Shown piece by piece: positions 25,875 through 35,191 of a stretch of 64,000 nt of DNA. Within the stretch, counting starts at the first letter, position 1. Each line of letters starts with the position of its first letter. Both the position numbers and the translations under genes were made by a program. This DNA comes from JABAAE01 sp905480545 (lineage in GTDB: Bacteria; Planctomycetota; Planctomycetia; Pirellulales; Pirellulaceae): positions 217,149 to 281,148 of the forward strand of contig CALSOR010000009.1 of NCBI GenBank assembly GCA_943788025.1. The letters are read 5' to 3'. The notes beneath the pieces were generated by a model that saw only the letters and a list, made by a program, of their open reading frames with translations, was not told the origin of the DNA and made no database searches.

Positions 25875-27329
25875 CTAACGCAAATCGTTTGCTCGGATCA
25901 TCTTCATTTTCGAGACAAATTTCTTTTTGAAATCCTCGACGATCAAAGCGTGTTTTTCCTGATTGGCAAGGTTTATAAACTGCTTTGGATCATCTTCCAT
26001 GTTGTAAAGTTCAATTCCATTGGACGCATCTTCTTTATACTGGATGTAGGCCCATTTTTCTTCACGAAGTAAGAATCCTCTTCGCATCGGAGCGGTGCTA
26101 AACGCTGCGGTGCGGACTGACCGTTTTGGGTCATCCATCATCGGCGATATGTCTTTGCCCTGAAGTCGCACTGGAACTTCCAGTCCGCAAAGGCTGGATA
26201 GTGTTGGGTAAAGATCGATTAGTTCTACGAGCGAGTTGCAAACCGCCGGCTTCTTTCCTGGCACGCTAATGATTAACGGGACGGACGCGGACTCTTCACG
26301 TAAGCTTACTTTTGCCCAAAAATCATGCTCACCAAGATGGTACCCATGGTCACTGGTGAAAATCACAATCGTGTTTTTGTCCTTTCCAGAATCTTTTAAA
26401 GCCTTCATGACCTTTCCGACTTGCGCATCCATAAATGCCACAGACGCGTAATAGCCTCCAACTGCTTTCTTTTGCTGTCGTAAGTTCATTTTCATGTTAA
26501 CGCTTGTTTTGTAATTGATTCCCGCTTTTGGAGTTTCAGCCCAGCCGTTTTCCTGTTTTTCAGGGAGCGTCATTTTGCTATAGGGAAGAAACGGTTGGTA
26601 ATAGTTTTTCGGTGCGACGAACGGAACATGCGGGCGCACAAAACCTACGCCTAACCAAAACGGTTTATCATCCTGCTGCTGAATCAACTCAACCGCTTTG
26701 GCCGCGGTCTTTCCGTCGGAATGAACCATGTCATCTCCTTCAGCTTCGACGACGACGAACGTGTTGCCGCCAACGACCGGTCGTTTCCCATTTGGATTGC
26801 CCTCAAGCGTTTCACCGTTTCCGGGGGCTTTCCATTCTGGACCGGGGCTATTGAACCGCTCGGTCCACGATGCGGCATCGTCGGCTCCATTGCCACCGTC
26901 CTCAATCCCGCCCGGAACGCCCATGTGGAAGATTTTACTGACCCTTGCCGCGTAGTATCCATTATTTTTGAAATGTTGTGACCAGGTTGCACGATCGCCA
27001 ATTTGCGGACGCGGATTTTTGTAGCCAAGGGCACCAGTTGCGTGCGGGTAATATCCGGACATAAACGAAGCCCGCGAAGGACCGCAATAGGTTCCCTGGC
27101 AATAGGCGCGAGTGAAACGCGTTCCATTCGCCGCGATCGCGTCAATACTCGGTGTATGGCAAACCGAGTTTCCGTAGCATGAGAGTGCCGTTGCAGTCAG
27201 ATCATCGGAGATGATGAACAGCACATTGTATTTTTTCGCGTTAGCATTTTGTCCATGTACTTCGCCTGTCAAGATCGTTGTGCAATAACCAATGACGAGG
27301 GTGGCGATGAGGTGGTAGGAAGATTTCAT
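25875..27329 (-). CDS. sulfatase, iduronate-2-sulfatase-like (type I, formylglycine)
   Basis: 484 residues with a signal peptide (HLIATLVIGYCTTILTG). The formylglycine site is Cys82 in YCGPSRASFMSG, preceded by metal ligands Asp42-Asp43 in FIISDDL and followed later by FTSDHGYHLGEHDFW. Blocks such as KPFWLGVGFVRPHVPFVAPK and the S1_7-like C-terminal domain point to iduronate- or related sugar-sulfate sulfatases. It would hydrolyse sulfate esters of polysaccharides in the periplasm, after modification of the Cys by an FGE or anSME not present in this window. ATG 27329 is chosen over a TTG two codons upstream. Confidence 0.93.
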   Translation of the reverse strand: MKSSYHLIATLVIGYCTTILTGEVHGQNANAKKYNVLFIISDDLTATALSCYGNSVCHTPSIDAIAANGTRFTRAYCQGTYCGPSRASFMSGYYPHATGALGYKNPRPQIGDRATWSQHFKNNGYYAARVSKIFHMGVPGGIEDGGNGADDAASWTERFNSPGPEWKAPGNGETLEGNPNGKRPVVGGNTFVVVEAEGDDMVHSDGKTAAKAVELIQQQDDKPFWLGVGFVRPHVPFVAPKNYYQPFLPYSKMTLPEKQENGWAETPKAGINYKTSVNMKMNLRQQKKAVGGYYASVAFMDAQVGKVMKALKDSGKDKNTIVIFTSDHGYHLGEHDFWAKVSLREESASVPLIISVPGKKPAVCNSLVELIDLYPTLSSLCGLEVPVRLQGKDISPMMDDPKRSVRTAAFSTAPMRRGFLLREEKWAYIQYKEDASNGIELYNMEDDPKQFINLANQEKHALIVEDFKKKFVSKMKMIRANDLR

Positions 27330-27711
27330 TGGCAATTTGATGGAGATTCGCGTTAACTGCTGATTAATTATTCTTCAAACTGTTTTAAGGGGCCGCTAAT
27401 TGTTTTGCAATCAACCCATGATGTTGATTGGGTCAAGAAGACATGCAGTCTGCCATTTTGTGTGCATTTCCAGCGGATTGATAACTGGGACGCTTGGCGA
27501 ATCATTCAACCATCAGTCCCTTTTGCGCCCTGCGGAGAGTGGGTTTTCTTTGTGGTCAAAACGGTAACAATAAAGCGGAATATTTGGGGCATCCTTGTGG
27601 CGTTTTAGGCATTCTTTTTTCTGGAATGGCGGCAGGGTGAAATTGCGGCGGAGCCGGATTGCGTTTGGACGCTGCAAGGCAATTGATGACAAAAATGAAT
27701 GAAAGGCCTTG
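27330..27711. other. divergent intergenic region
   Basis: This 380-base region separates the divergent sulfatase and ligA genes and should hold promoters for both. No clear box pair or operator could be assigned by eye. Confidence 0.4.
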
Positions 27712-29712
27712 ATGGCATCCGAAATTGAAATGGAATTGGAGAAGCTTCGGCAAAAAATTCGACATCACGATCAGCTCTATTATGTTGCGGCCACACCCGA
27801 GATCACTGACCTCCAGTACGATCGCTTGATGGACGAGCTAAAGTCGCTTGAAAATCAGTATCCCCATTTGGTTACGAGCGAAAGCCCGACCCAACGGGTT
27901 GGCGAGCAACCTGTTGATCATCTTGAGCAATTTGAACATCGCGTTCCGATGCTATCGATCGAGAACACCTACAGCATTGACGAGCTCAATAAATTCGGGG
28001 ATCGCGTCGGCGAACTTTTGGAAGGTGAAGCCATTGAGTGGATTGTCGAGCTGAAAATCGACGGTGTTGCGGCATCGGTGATTTATGAAAATGGCGTTCT
28101 CTCTCGAGCCTTGACTCGAGGCAACGGAACGGTGGGCGACGACATTACCCACAACATTCGTACGCTGCAGGACGTTCCGCTCAAGCTCTCGACTCCAAAC
28201 CCGCCAAAGATTTTCGAAGTTCGTGGTGAAGTGTACATGAACAATGCAGATCTCGTTACACTCAATGAACGACAAGCTGCGAAAGGGGAGGCGGCATACG
28301 CAAATACCAGAAATGTTGCGGCTGGAAGTATCCGATTGTTAGACCCCAAATTATGTTCCCAACGGAACTTGCGGATGTTCTGTCATGGTGTTGGCATGTG
28401 CGAAGGTATGGCTTCAAGCAATCACATGGATTTCTTGGCCGAGTTGGGGGAATTCGGACTGAATCCGACGCCGTATGTCGAGTGCTTTTCTAACTTTAAG
28501 GACGCGGTCGACCATTGTGACAAACTGATCGAAAAGATTCCGGAGCTTGATTTCGAAATTGACGGTATTGTCTTGAAAGTGAATCGTTTCGCCCAACGTG
28601 ACGAATTGGGGGCTCGGTCCAAAAGTCCACGTTGGGTGGTTGCCTACAAATGGGAAAAGTACGAGGCGATCACGACCGTCAACGATATCGCCGTCCAGAT
28701 TGGTAAAACCGGCGCCGTCACGCCGGTGGCAGAGCTTGAGCCGGTGCAGTTGGCGGGGACAACGGTTAGCCGAGCGAGTCTTCATAACGCTGAAGAGATC
28801 GAGCGGTTAGATATTCGAGTTTCCGATACCGTCGTCGTTGAAAAAGCTGGGAAGATCATCCCCCATATTGTGCGCGTCGAAAAGCATAAGCGAAAACCGT
28901 TGGCCAAACCGTTTCCATTCCCGACCGTTTGCCCGGTCTGCGACACTGCATTGGTCAAAGATCCCGACGGTGTCTACATTCGTTGCCCTAATCCGCGTTG
29001 CGAAAAAAAGCTGATCGAGCAGATCAAGTATTACGCGACGCGTGATGCAATGGATATCGAAGGACTTGGCGACAAAGTTGTAGAACAATTGGTGGTTGCG
29101 GGTCTTTTGGAATCGTTCGGAGATCTGTATCGAATCACTGAAGAGCAGTTGACAGCGCTGGAGCGGATGGGGAAGAAGTCCGCAGTAAAACTTTTGATTG
29201 CAATCGACGAAAGCAAGTCGCGTGGTCTGGCACGTTTGTTAAATGGGCTTTCCATCCGTCATGTTGGGAAAACCGTTTCGAACATTCTGGCTGGTTATTT
29301 TGGTTCGATGAAACAGCTGCAAGCGGCTAATCTCGAAACTTTGAATTCGATCGATGAGGTGGGCGAAATCATTGCAGTAAGCGTTTTCGAATTTGTTCGA
29401 AGTGATGCTGGGCTGAAGCTGATCAACGAACTTTCCGAGCTGGGGGTAAGCATGGAATCCTTGCAAGAGACCCAACAGCTTGGTGATTCCCTTGCGGGAA
29501 AGAGTTTCGTCGTCACTGGAACATTATCAAGGTTTACTCGCAACGAAATTCAGCAGTTGATTAAGCAGCATGGCGGCAAGGCATCGTCAAGTATTTCTTC
29601 CAAGACCGACTATTTGGTGGCCGGAGAGAAGGCGGGAAGTAAGCTTGCCAAAGCCGAAAAGCTTGGTGTAAAGGTTCTTTCAGAAAACGATTTTGAATCA
29701 CTGATTCGTTAA
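27712..29712 (+). CDS. ligA: NAD-dependent DNA ligase
   Basis: 666-residue NAD+-dependent ligase that seals nicks in duplex DNA during replication and repair. The adenylated Lys is Lys115 in VELKIDG, the same number as in E. coli. Further motifs are DLQYDRLMDEL (Ia domain), the OB-fold region with GKTGAVTPVAELEPV, a four-Cys zinc finger (CPVCDTALVKDPDG, then CPNPRC), helix-hairpin-helix repeats and a C-terminal BRCT domain (GKSFVVTGTLSRFTRNEI). ATG at 27712 with GAAAGG upstream. Fully intact, which gives a useful check on sequence quality here. Confidence 0.98.
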   Translation: MASEIEMELEKLRQKIRHHDQLYYVAATPEITDLQYDRLMDELKSLENQYPHLVTSESPTQRVGEQPVDHLEQFEHRVPMLSIENTYSIDELNKFGDRVGELLEGEAIEWIVELKIDGVAASVIYENGVLSRALTRGNGTVGDDITHNIRTLQDVPLKLSTPNPPKIFEVRGEVYMNNADLVTLNERQAAKGEAAYANTRNVAAGSIRLLDPKLCSQRNLRMFCHGVGMCEGMASSNHMDFLAELGEFGLNPTPYVECFSNFKDAVDHCDKLIEKIPELDFEIDGIVLKVNRFAQRDELGARSKSPRWVVAYKWEKYEAITTVNDIAVQIGKTGAVTPVAELEPVQLAGTTVSRASLHNAEEIERLDIRVSDTVVVEKAGKIIPHIVRVEKHKRKPLAKPFPFPTVCPVCDTALVKDPDGVYIRCPNPRCEKKLIEQIKYYATRDAMDIEGLGDKVVEQLVVAGLLESFGDLYRITEEQLTALERMGKKSAVKLLIAIDESKSRGLARLLNGLSIRHVGKTVSNILAGYFGSMKQLQAANLETLNSIDEVGEIIAVSVFEFVRSDAGLKLINELSELGVSMESLQETQQLGDSLAGKSFVVTGTLSRFTRNEIQQLIKQHGGKASSSISSKTDYLVAGEKAGSKLAKAEKLGVKVLSENDFESLIR

Positions 29713-29769
29713 GTTTCGCAATCGCTTTTAGCCAACTTCGCCTGTTAGTGGATTCTGTTACAGGGTTGG

Positions 29770-30657
29770 TTACGGAATCATATCAAGGGTTTGGCGAATC
29801 AAGACAGAATTGACGGCAATTGAAATTCCCATCGGTGTGTGTCGGATGCGTTCTTCGTATGGGGTTACAGTTTTGTGGGTTTGTCGCTGTTTTGCGAATA
29901 CTAAGCCGGCGACGATAAGCGTTGGCTTTGAATCGAATTGATTCGCGGTGCCGGTTTTTGCCGGTATGCCGTTTATTCGATCCGCGATCGCCACAAGCAC
30001 CGGTGCGCCGCTGTCGCCACCAAACGCGCTGACATCGATCATAAACGTCGGTTGACTTACGACAGGAGCTAGTGGATAGCTTGCAATCGAGCCAGAACGA
30101 AGAATCGGATAGCCAAGCGATGTCGATTCGAGTTTTGCCGGAAAGCTTGGAATTTGACAAGCTTGTCCAACAGTGATGGTCTCCGAATCGAAGAGTTTTT
30201 GATCAGCAAGTTGTTCCAGCGTAAAAATATTGACCAGATCCGAGTCGGGTAAGTCGACCGCGAGTCCGGCAATGTCATACCGGGAGTGTTTCTTCCACAG
30301 CGGCATGTTGGAGCTGTTTTGAATTGGAATTGTCATTTCTCGCCGTCCAGTGCTTTCTCGAAAGACCAGCGTTGCATTCTTCTCCTTGGTTTTTTCGAAT
30401 AAATGTGCAGCGGTAACCAGCACCGTTTGCTGTTTGTTATTTCGAATTCGTGAAATAAAGAAGCAAGTTCCTGACTCGGTTCCAATGAAAATACGACAGG
30501 CAGATTTTGCCGCGATAACTGAAAGCCCTTCTGTATTAACCGTCGGCTCGGCCGAGGAATTCGCCTGATCGGTGGCTTGTGCTGCGATGGTTGAAGCGTA
30601 GCAATTTGACAGGATAAATGTAGTAAAAATCAAAATACGAATGATAAGAACGTCCAC
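29770..30657 (-). CDS. secreted trypsin-like serine protease
   Basis: 295 residues with a signal peptide (RILIFTTFILSNCYAST). The chymotrypsin-fold triad is complete: His85 in VTAAHLF, Asp128 in SRYDIAGL and Ser216 in FGGDSGAPV. It has no PDZ domain, so it is not a DegP-type protease. The substrate is unknown. It acts in the periplasm or outside. It is convergent with ligA, with 57 bases between stops. Confidence 0.85.
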   Translation of the reverse strand: MDVLIIRILIFTTFILSNCYASTIAAQATDQANSSAEPTVNTEGLSVIAAKSACRIFIGTESGTCFFISRIRNNKQQTVLVTAAHLFEKTKEKNATLVFRESTGRREMTIPIQNSSNMPLWKKHSRYDIAGLAVDLPDSDLVNIFTLEQLADQKLFDSETITVGQACQIPSFPAKLESTSLGYPILRSGSIASYPLAPVVSQPTFMIDVSAFGGDSGAPVLVAIADRINGIPAKTGTANQFDSKPTLIVAGLVFAKQRQTHKTVTPYEERIRHTPMGISIAVNSVLIRQTLDMIP

Positions 30658-30835
30658 AGAAAAGACTCTCGAGGGGGGAAACGAAACGGGATTTCAACAC
30701 GTTTCATAAATGCCGCATTGCACGTTGGTGCTATTTGGAAAGGTAAGGTAACAATCGAAACGTAAATTGATATTGGAGCACTGCTTACGGGAGCTCATTG
30801 AGTTCAACAGATTAGCAATTTTCTGCCAAGGAGAT

Positions 30836-31591
30836 TTAGTCGGTTTTCGTTGTGAATTGCGTAATCAATTGTTGTATCGATTCTCCACACGTCACAATAC
30901 GGTCGTTCGGTTTTAAGCCAACGACTTCGTTGAAATTGATGGGAGGCACAAAAACGGCGTCGGGCGTTTCAATGCGACTAAACGTCCCATGGACTTGGTT
31001 GCATCCGGTGTTGTTGATGATGGAAACGGCGTTGTTGTCGTTAATGCCAGAGCCGGGAAGGATTTCGATGCGGTCTTGTGCTATCGACATCATCATCTTG
31101 ATCATTTCAAGGCCTCTTTCGGCTGTTGCTGCACCGCCACTGGTGAGCACGCGGCTAATGCCTAGATCGATCAGTTGCTTTAATGCAATTGCAATATCGT
31201 ATGTGCAATCAATGGCTCTGTGAAAAACCGCTTCCTTGTCTCTGCATAATTCTACGAATTTCTCGGTTTGTCGTTTCTCGATTTGGCCATCAAGTTGGAC
31301 AAAACCAAATGCTAATCCGTCGGCACCGGCGTTTAATAAATTTGAAGCATCATCCAGCATTTGCTCGAATTCAGCGCTGGAATATGAAAAATTTCCAATC
31401 CGGCTTCGGATCATGCAAATGACCGGTTTGGAGGTGACCTTTTTTACCTGCGACAAAAGCTTGATGGAGGGCGTCAATCCACCCACTGCAATCGCCGAAT
31501 TTAATTCGAGCCGATCCGCGCCAAAATTAATGGCGATCACTGAGCTTTCAAGGGAGTCGACACAAACTTCGATGAGCGGCCGGGTAATCAT
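30836..31591 (-). CDS. cutC: copper homeostasis protein CutC
   Basis: 251 residues from ATG 31591 (MITRPLIEVCVDS); an upstream Met at 31630 adds 13 unlikely residues. A TIM-barrel CutC with the usual blocks: GADRLELNSAIAVGGLTPS, VICMIRSRIGNF, GADGLAFGFV, FHRAIDC, ISRVLTSGGA, EILPGSGI. CutC was linked to copper handling in E. coli, though its molecular activity is unsettled. Cytosolic and intact. It is followed on the same strand, 69 bases or more apart, by other genes, so an operon is uncertain. Confidence 0.93.
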   Translation of the reverse strand: MITRPLIEVCVDSLESSVIAINFGADRLELNSAIAVGGLTPSIKLLSQVKKVTSKPVICMIRSRIGNFSYSSAEFEQMLDDASNLLNAGADGLAFGFVQLDGQIEKRQTEKFVELCRDKEAVFHRAIDCTYDIAIALKQLIDLGISRVLTSGGAATAERGLEMIKMMMSIAQDRIEILPGSGINDNNAVSIINNTGCNQVHGTFSRIETPDAVFVPPINFNEVVGLKPNDRIVTCGESIQQLITQFTTKTD

Positions 31592-31659
31592 GTCTTGGTG
31601 AATTTTTTTAAAGAAATGTTTGTGAATCAAGTGATCGGCAAGTGACAGAGGGTTTTGTT

Positions 31660-32529
31660 TTACCGCCCCCGCAGTCGATTGGAGTACTGGTCGGAATCAT
31701 AAAATTGTTCGGACAACTCCGTTACATTGCACCGTTTTTTCAGCTCGGGAAATGAAATGGTCCGGTCAAGCAGTCCAAGATCGTATGCGTATTTGGCGGA
31801 CAGGCCAGGAAGCAAAACGGAATAGTTGTACGGAACGCGATTCGGACTGACTTCATTCACATGTTTGACGATGCTCGTGGTGCAGTTATTCAGCACTGTG
31901 TGGTAGAACTCCGGCTTGACTGCCAATTGGTTGATTCGCTTCATCACGTTGACGAACAGTTCTTTCGACTTCTCCGCGTCGGCGATTGTCGGGTAGATGT
32001 AGACTTCGGCATTGCGGTGACGAGTTCGGAGCCGGATCAGGTCTTTCTCATCGGCGACAACGTAGGTTAACTCAAACTGATTTGTGATTCCCAGAATCGG
32101 TGAATACTCTTCGCCTTTCTCCGTTCGAATCTCTGAGGAAACCGACACGAATTCACTACGCGGGTTTCCGTCAGGGTCTTCGACCTCGAATTCGAAACTT
32201 AACATCGTGTGGGCGAGGTATTCAGCGTTTTGAAATGGGCACACCAAAAAATCGACGCCGCGAATCTTTGCTAGATCAAAGACTCGATCCTCGTAATCGA
32301 GGATGAAATCATTCTCCGTAATGTAATTGTTGTTTCGGACATTGCTGACTGTAACGCGGTTGCCCTCGAATTCGGCGATCGGGAGTTGCGAAAATTGCGG
32401 TGCCCATTCGCGATTGTTTGAAGGGCGGGTTCGATCGGGTAAGTCGTTTTGGGTGACGGACTGGCAGCCAGACAGGCTGAGTGGTATCAGCAGTATTAAT
32501 TGCAGAAGGTTTGATTTCGTGTGCAGCAT
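31660..32529 (-). CDS. DUF4105 (Lnb N-terminal periplasmic domain) lipoprotein
   Basis: 289 residues. A lipoprotein signal ends in LSLSGC at about residue 22. The DUF4105 core shows VRNNNYITENDFILDYEDR, LSFEFEVEDPDG, VYIYPTIADAEKSKELFVNV and the conserved YHTVLNNCTTSIVKHVN, whose Cys is the likely catalytic residue of this papain-like/NlpC-type fold. Function is unestablished; Lnb-type proteins may be membrane-associated lipid or peptide hydrolases. It may form an operon with cutC, which lies 69 bases downstream on the same strand. Confidence 0.85.
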   Translation of the reverse strand: MLHTKSNLLQLILLIPLSLSGCQSVTQNDLPDRTRPSNNREWAPQFSQLPIAEFEGNRVTVSNVRNNNYITENDFILDYEDRVFDLAKIRGVDFLVCPFQNAEYLAHTMLSFEFEVEDPDGNPRSEFVSVSSEIRTEKGEEYSPILGITNQFELTYVVADEKDLIRLRTRHRNAEVYIYPTIADAEKSKELFVNVMKRINQLAVKPEFYHTVLNNCTTSIVKHVNEVSPNRVPYNYSVLLPGLSAKYAYDLGLLDRTISFPELKKRCNVTELSEQFYDSDQYSNRLRGR

Positions 32530-32790
32530 CGTTTGGTTCCAGATCTCAGATCAATAGCCAAACTGAGCCAGGCAGGCAAGTTCGATTCTGGATTGCTAGC
32601 GTTTTGCGCGTCATGGAATTGTGAACCTGAGCTAAATTCAATGGTGGCCAGCAACTTTCTAGATTAAAAGTAGATTTGGTGCACCGCAAAATCCGAATAA
32701 TTCATGAGAGCCTGAATTGATTGGGCCGACGTTGTTTCGGTTGAAGAACGATGCAACGTTCAATTTGGGGGGACTCGGAAAGCAACGTTA

Positions 32791-33747
32791 ATGCTTGGAC
32801 TTCATTACTTTCTTCCTCGTACATTAAAACGTCGCAGTCATTGCGTCATGCTGTTGGGCTATGCATTATTGGCGATAGCGGTTGGGGCTGCTCCAGTGAG
32901 TGGCGAGGATTTTTCGAGAGCAAGTTCTTCGCGGGCGTCCAAGCAAGCGGCAACGAGTGTCATTCCGCTGAATAAAATGAATCAAGACGCGCGGAATAAG
33001 GTCCTGTCAGTGTTAAACAACACCAGTATCTATCGCCGCTTGCCAGTCAGCACGTATCATTGCGACTCCGATCTACACAACTTTCTGATTCGGTATCCGG
33101 AGGTTGTTGTTGGAATTTGGAAGGTGATGGGGATTACCCAGGTCGACGCGGCGAGAATCAAAGATTACACCGTCAAGGCATCTGATGGAGCGGGAACCGA
33201 TAGCACGATTGAATTGCTCTACGGCACAAAAAATCTGCATGTGTTTTACGGGCAAGGCTCGTACAAAGGACCGTTGTTCAACAACCAGTTAACAGGCAGT
33301 TGTGTTCTGGTTTTGCAAAGCGGGTTTGGAAACTCAAAGGACGGCACGCCGATAGTGACCGACCGTTTGGATGTTTTCGTAAGAGTTGATAACGTTGGCG
33401 TTAAAATTCTGGCCAAAACACTACATTCGTTGGTGGGGAAAACCGCCGACATCAACTTTAGTGAAACGTCGAAGTTCATTGGCAAGATCTCGGAAACATC
33501 GGAAACCAATGGACCAGGTGTGCAGCGGCTTGGAGCACGAGTCGATAATTTGAATCCAGAGGTGCTCAAGGCATTTCAGCGGTTGGCATTGGTTGTCAAT
33601 GACCGGGCAGCAGCAAGATTGCAGAATCAGTTGAGTCAGTCTTATCCGCAGTCGGATTATCGGAATCAATTGCGACTCCAGAGTCCACCGGCGGTCAAGA
33701 AGGTCTCTTCACCTTCGCTGCAAGGCCGGCAGAGCGGGCCTCGTTGA
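32791..33747 (+). CDS. secreted protein of unknown function
   Basis: 318 residues (299 from the second Met, MLLGYALLAIAVGAAPVS, which is the core of the signal peptide). The mature protein has a helical start (LNKMNQDARNKVLSVLNN), a mixed domain (YPEVVVGIWKVMGITQVDAA) and ASDGAGTDSTIELLYGTKNL with repeated beta strands. The Pro/Ser/Gln-rich tail has low complexity. No catalytic motif is seen. It reads like a planctomycete-specific family. tRNA-Gln follows. Confidence 0.6.
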   Translation: MLGLHYFLPRTLKRRSHCVMLLGYALLAIAVGAAPVSGEDFSRASSSRASKQAATSVIPLNKMNQDARNKVLSVLNNTSIYRRLPVSTYHCDSDLHNFLIRYPEVVVGIWKVMGITQVDAARIKDYTVKASDGAGTDSTIELLYGTKNLHVFYGQGSYKGPLFNNQLTGSCVLVLQSGFGNSKDGTPIVTDRLDVFVRVDNVGVKILAKTLHSLVGKTADINFSETSKFIGKISETSETNGPGVQRLGARVDNLNPEVLKAFQRLALVVNDRAAARLQNQLSQSYPQSDYRNQLRLQSPPAVKKVSSPSLQGRQSGPR

Positions 33748-33917
33748 GGAAATTAAATTGCGTCCGCGGAAACTGACTGATTTTTGAAAAAAAACACGAA
33801 CCGAAGTCGCAAGTATTCCTCGTTTCGGATACAATGTCTCCTTCGCTAATCAGAGAATTTTGAAAAGACCTATTGCATCAAAGCGGGTTTGACAAAACAA
33901 TTTAGCAAATGATTCAT

Positions 33918-33987
33918 TGACCCATGGTGTAATGGTAACACAGCGGATTTTGATTCCGTCATTCTAGGTTCGAGTCCTAGTGGGTCA
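33918..33987 (+). tRNA. tRNA-Gln (anticodon TTG)
   Basis: A complete cloverleaf. The acceptor stem TGACCCA/TGGGTCA has seven pairs, the D stem is GTGT/ACAC around AATGGTA, the anticodon stem GCGGA/TCCGT carries loop TTTTGAT (anticodon TTG, reading CAA), and the T arm is CTAGG-TTCGAGT-CCTAG. The 3' CCA is not encoded. Confidence 0.97.
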
Positions 33988-34130
33988 ATTTATCTTCTTG
34001 GTCTCTCTGACCTAAAAAAACTAGAAATTGACTGTTGTTCGCTTGCGCGTGAATCATTTGACCTGCTCCCGCGAGCCAATCCCCCCTTTCAGTTTCAGCA
34101 TCCTTGTTTTTGTTCAAGCAGTTTGGCTGC

Positions 34131-34806
34131 TTAAGCACAGCAAAAGTTTTCAAACTTCTTGCTGGCCAAGTCGCTTCGGGGGCCGGAGGGCGGTAGTCCC
34201 ATGAGCTTATGGGGCCGCACTTGATTGTAGTGACGACGCCATCGCTCTATTAATACATTGCCTTCGAGCATTGTGTCGAAGATCTCCAGGTTGTTGAGTT
34301 TATCTCGCATCTCTCCGTTGAAAGGTTCGATGGCACCGTTTTCCCAAGGGCTACCGGGTTCGATAAAAGGGGTTTTCACCTGAATCTGTTTCAAGCAGGT
34401 CTGGACAGGATGGCAAGTAAGCTTTGAAACGCTGTCGCTGCGAATGGAAGTCAGGATCTGACCGCTGCAAAACAGTTCTGAAAGTCGCTCGGGTACATTT
34501 TCATTATTGAGCTTTCTCCCCATGTCGATCGCCAGAAACTCACGACTGCATTCGTAGATAAACCGCAACAAAATCAGAGGCCAATCATCGGTTGGCCGGG
34601 CTCAGTAGTTTCCCTATACGGCTTCCTTCAATATCGCGTCATCCAATGCCTGATCGACCATCAATCTATTAAAGCGTGTATTCTCTAGTTCTAGTTCTTT
34701 CGAACGCTTTTGCTCGAGCTGTTCGCATTCCACCTAATTAGTGACGCCGCTCATAATACGTCTGTTCAACAATTTCCAGCATCTTGCAGGCCTGGTCAAT
34801 TGTGAG
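34131..34806 (-). mobile_element. IS3-family remnant with internal deletion
   Basis: On the - strand an orfA fragment (TIDQACKMLEIVEQTYYERR) is followed in another frame by FNRLMVDQALDDAILKEAV and a stop. The C-terminal integrase core of orfB comes next: TPFIEPGSPWENGAIEPFNG, LIERWRRHYNQVRPHKLMG. The Glu of the DDE triad is in the WENGAIE block. The N-terminal part of orfB and much of the core are missing, so the copy is dead. Ends are not defined. It lies just after tRNA-Gln, but no att-like duplication of the tRNA end was seen. Confidence 0.85.
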
Positions 34807-35191
34807 GTTTAGTGAGGGTGTTTTCGATTGACAGTCGGTAAATGTTCTGTGTACGATATCCGACGGAATTTAGCGAAGGTTCCCTTCAAAATTTGTCGCA
34901 TGGGTTACCAACTTCTGAAACCTTGGTTTACTCGGTCCCACATCGCGTCAGGCTTCGTGATTCATCAAGGGAATGATTCTCATCCGAGTCGAGCAGTTTT
35001 ATGTTGTTGCTTCATTCTTTTGGAATGGCCGCGTTGGCAGGACACGGATCCAACTCTTATGAGGACTCGGTTTTTTCCTTCGATAAATTAAGATTTTGCA
35101 AACAAAAATTAAGCCGGACTAACACGCGCGTATTGGGTAGCAGGACAGTCTGTGGCCTACAACGTCACCTCCTCTTTGAGAATTGGAAACG
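34807..35191. other. gap upstream of the FAD oxidoreductase
   Basis: No gene is recognised; it probably carries the promoter of the following gene. A + frame at 34828-35091 lacks supporting features. Confidence 0.4.

Noticed and set aside
33889..33917. TTGACA with a spaced ATTCAT as a tRNA-Gln promoter
   Set aside because: The putative -10 box ends at the first base of the tRNA, leaving no room for a transcription start.
33918..34806. Integration site of a genomic island at tRNA-Gln next to an IS3 remnant
   Set aside because: No integrase gene and no duplicated tRNA 3' end were found nearby; proximity alone is not enough.
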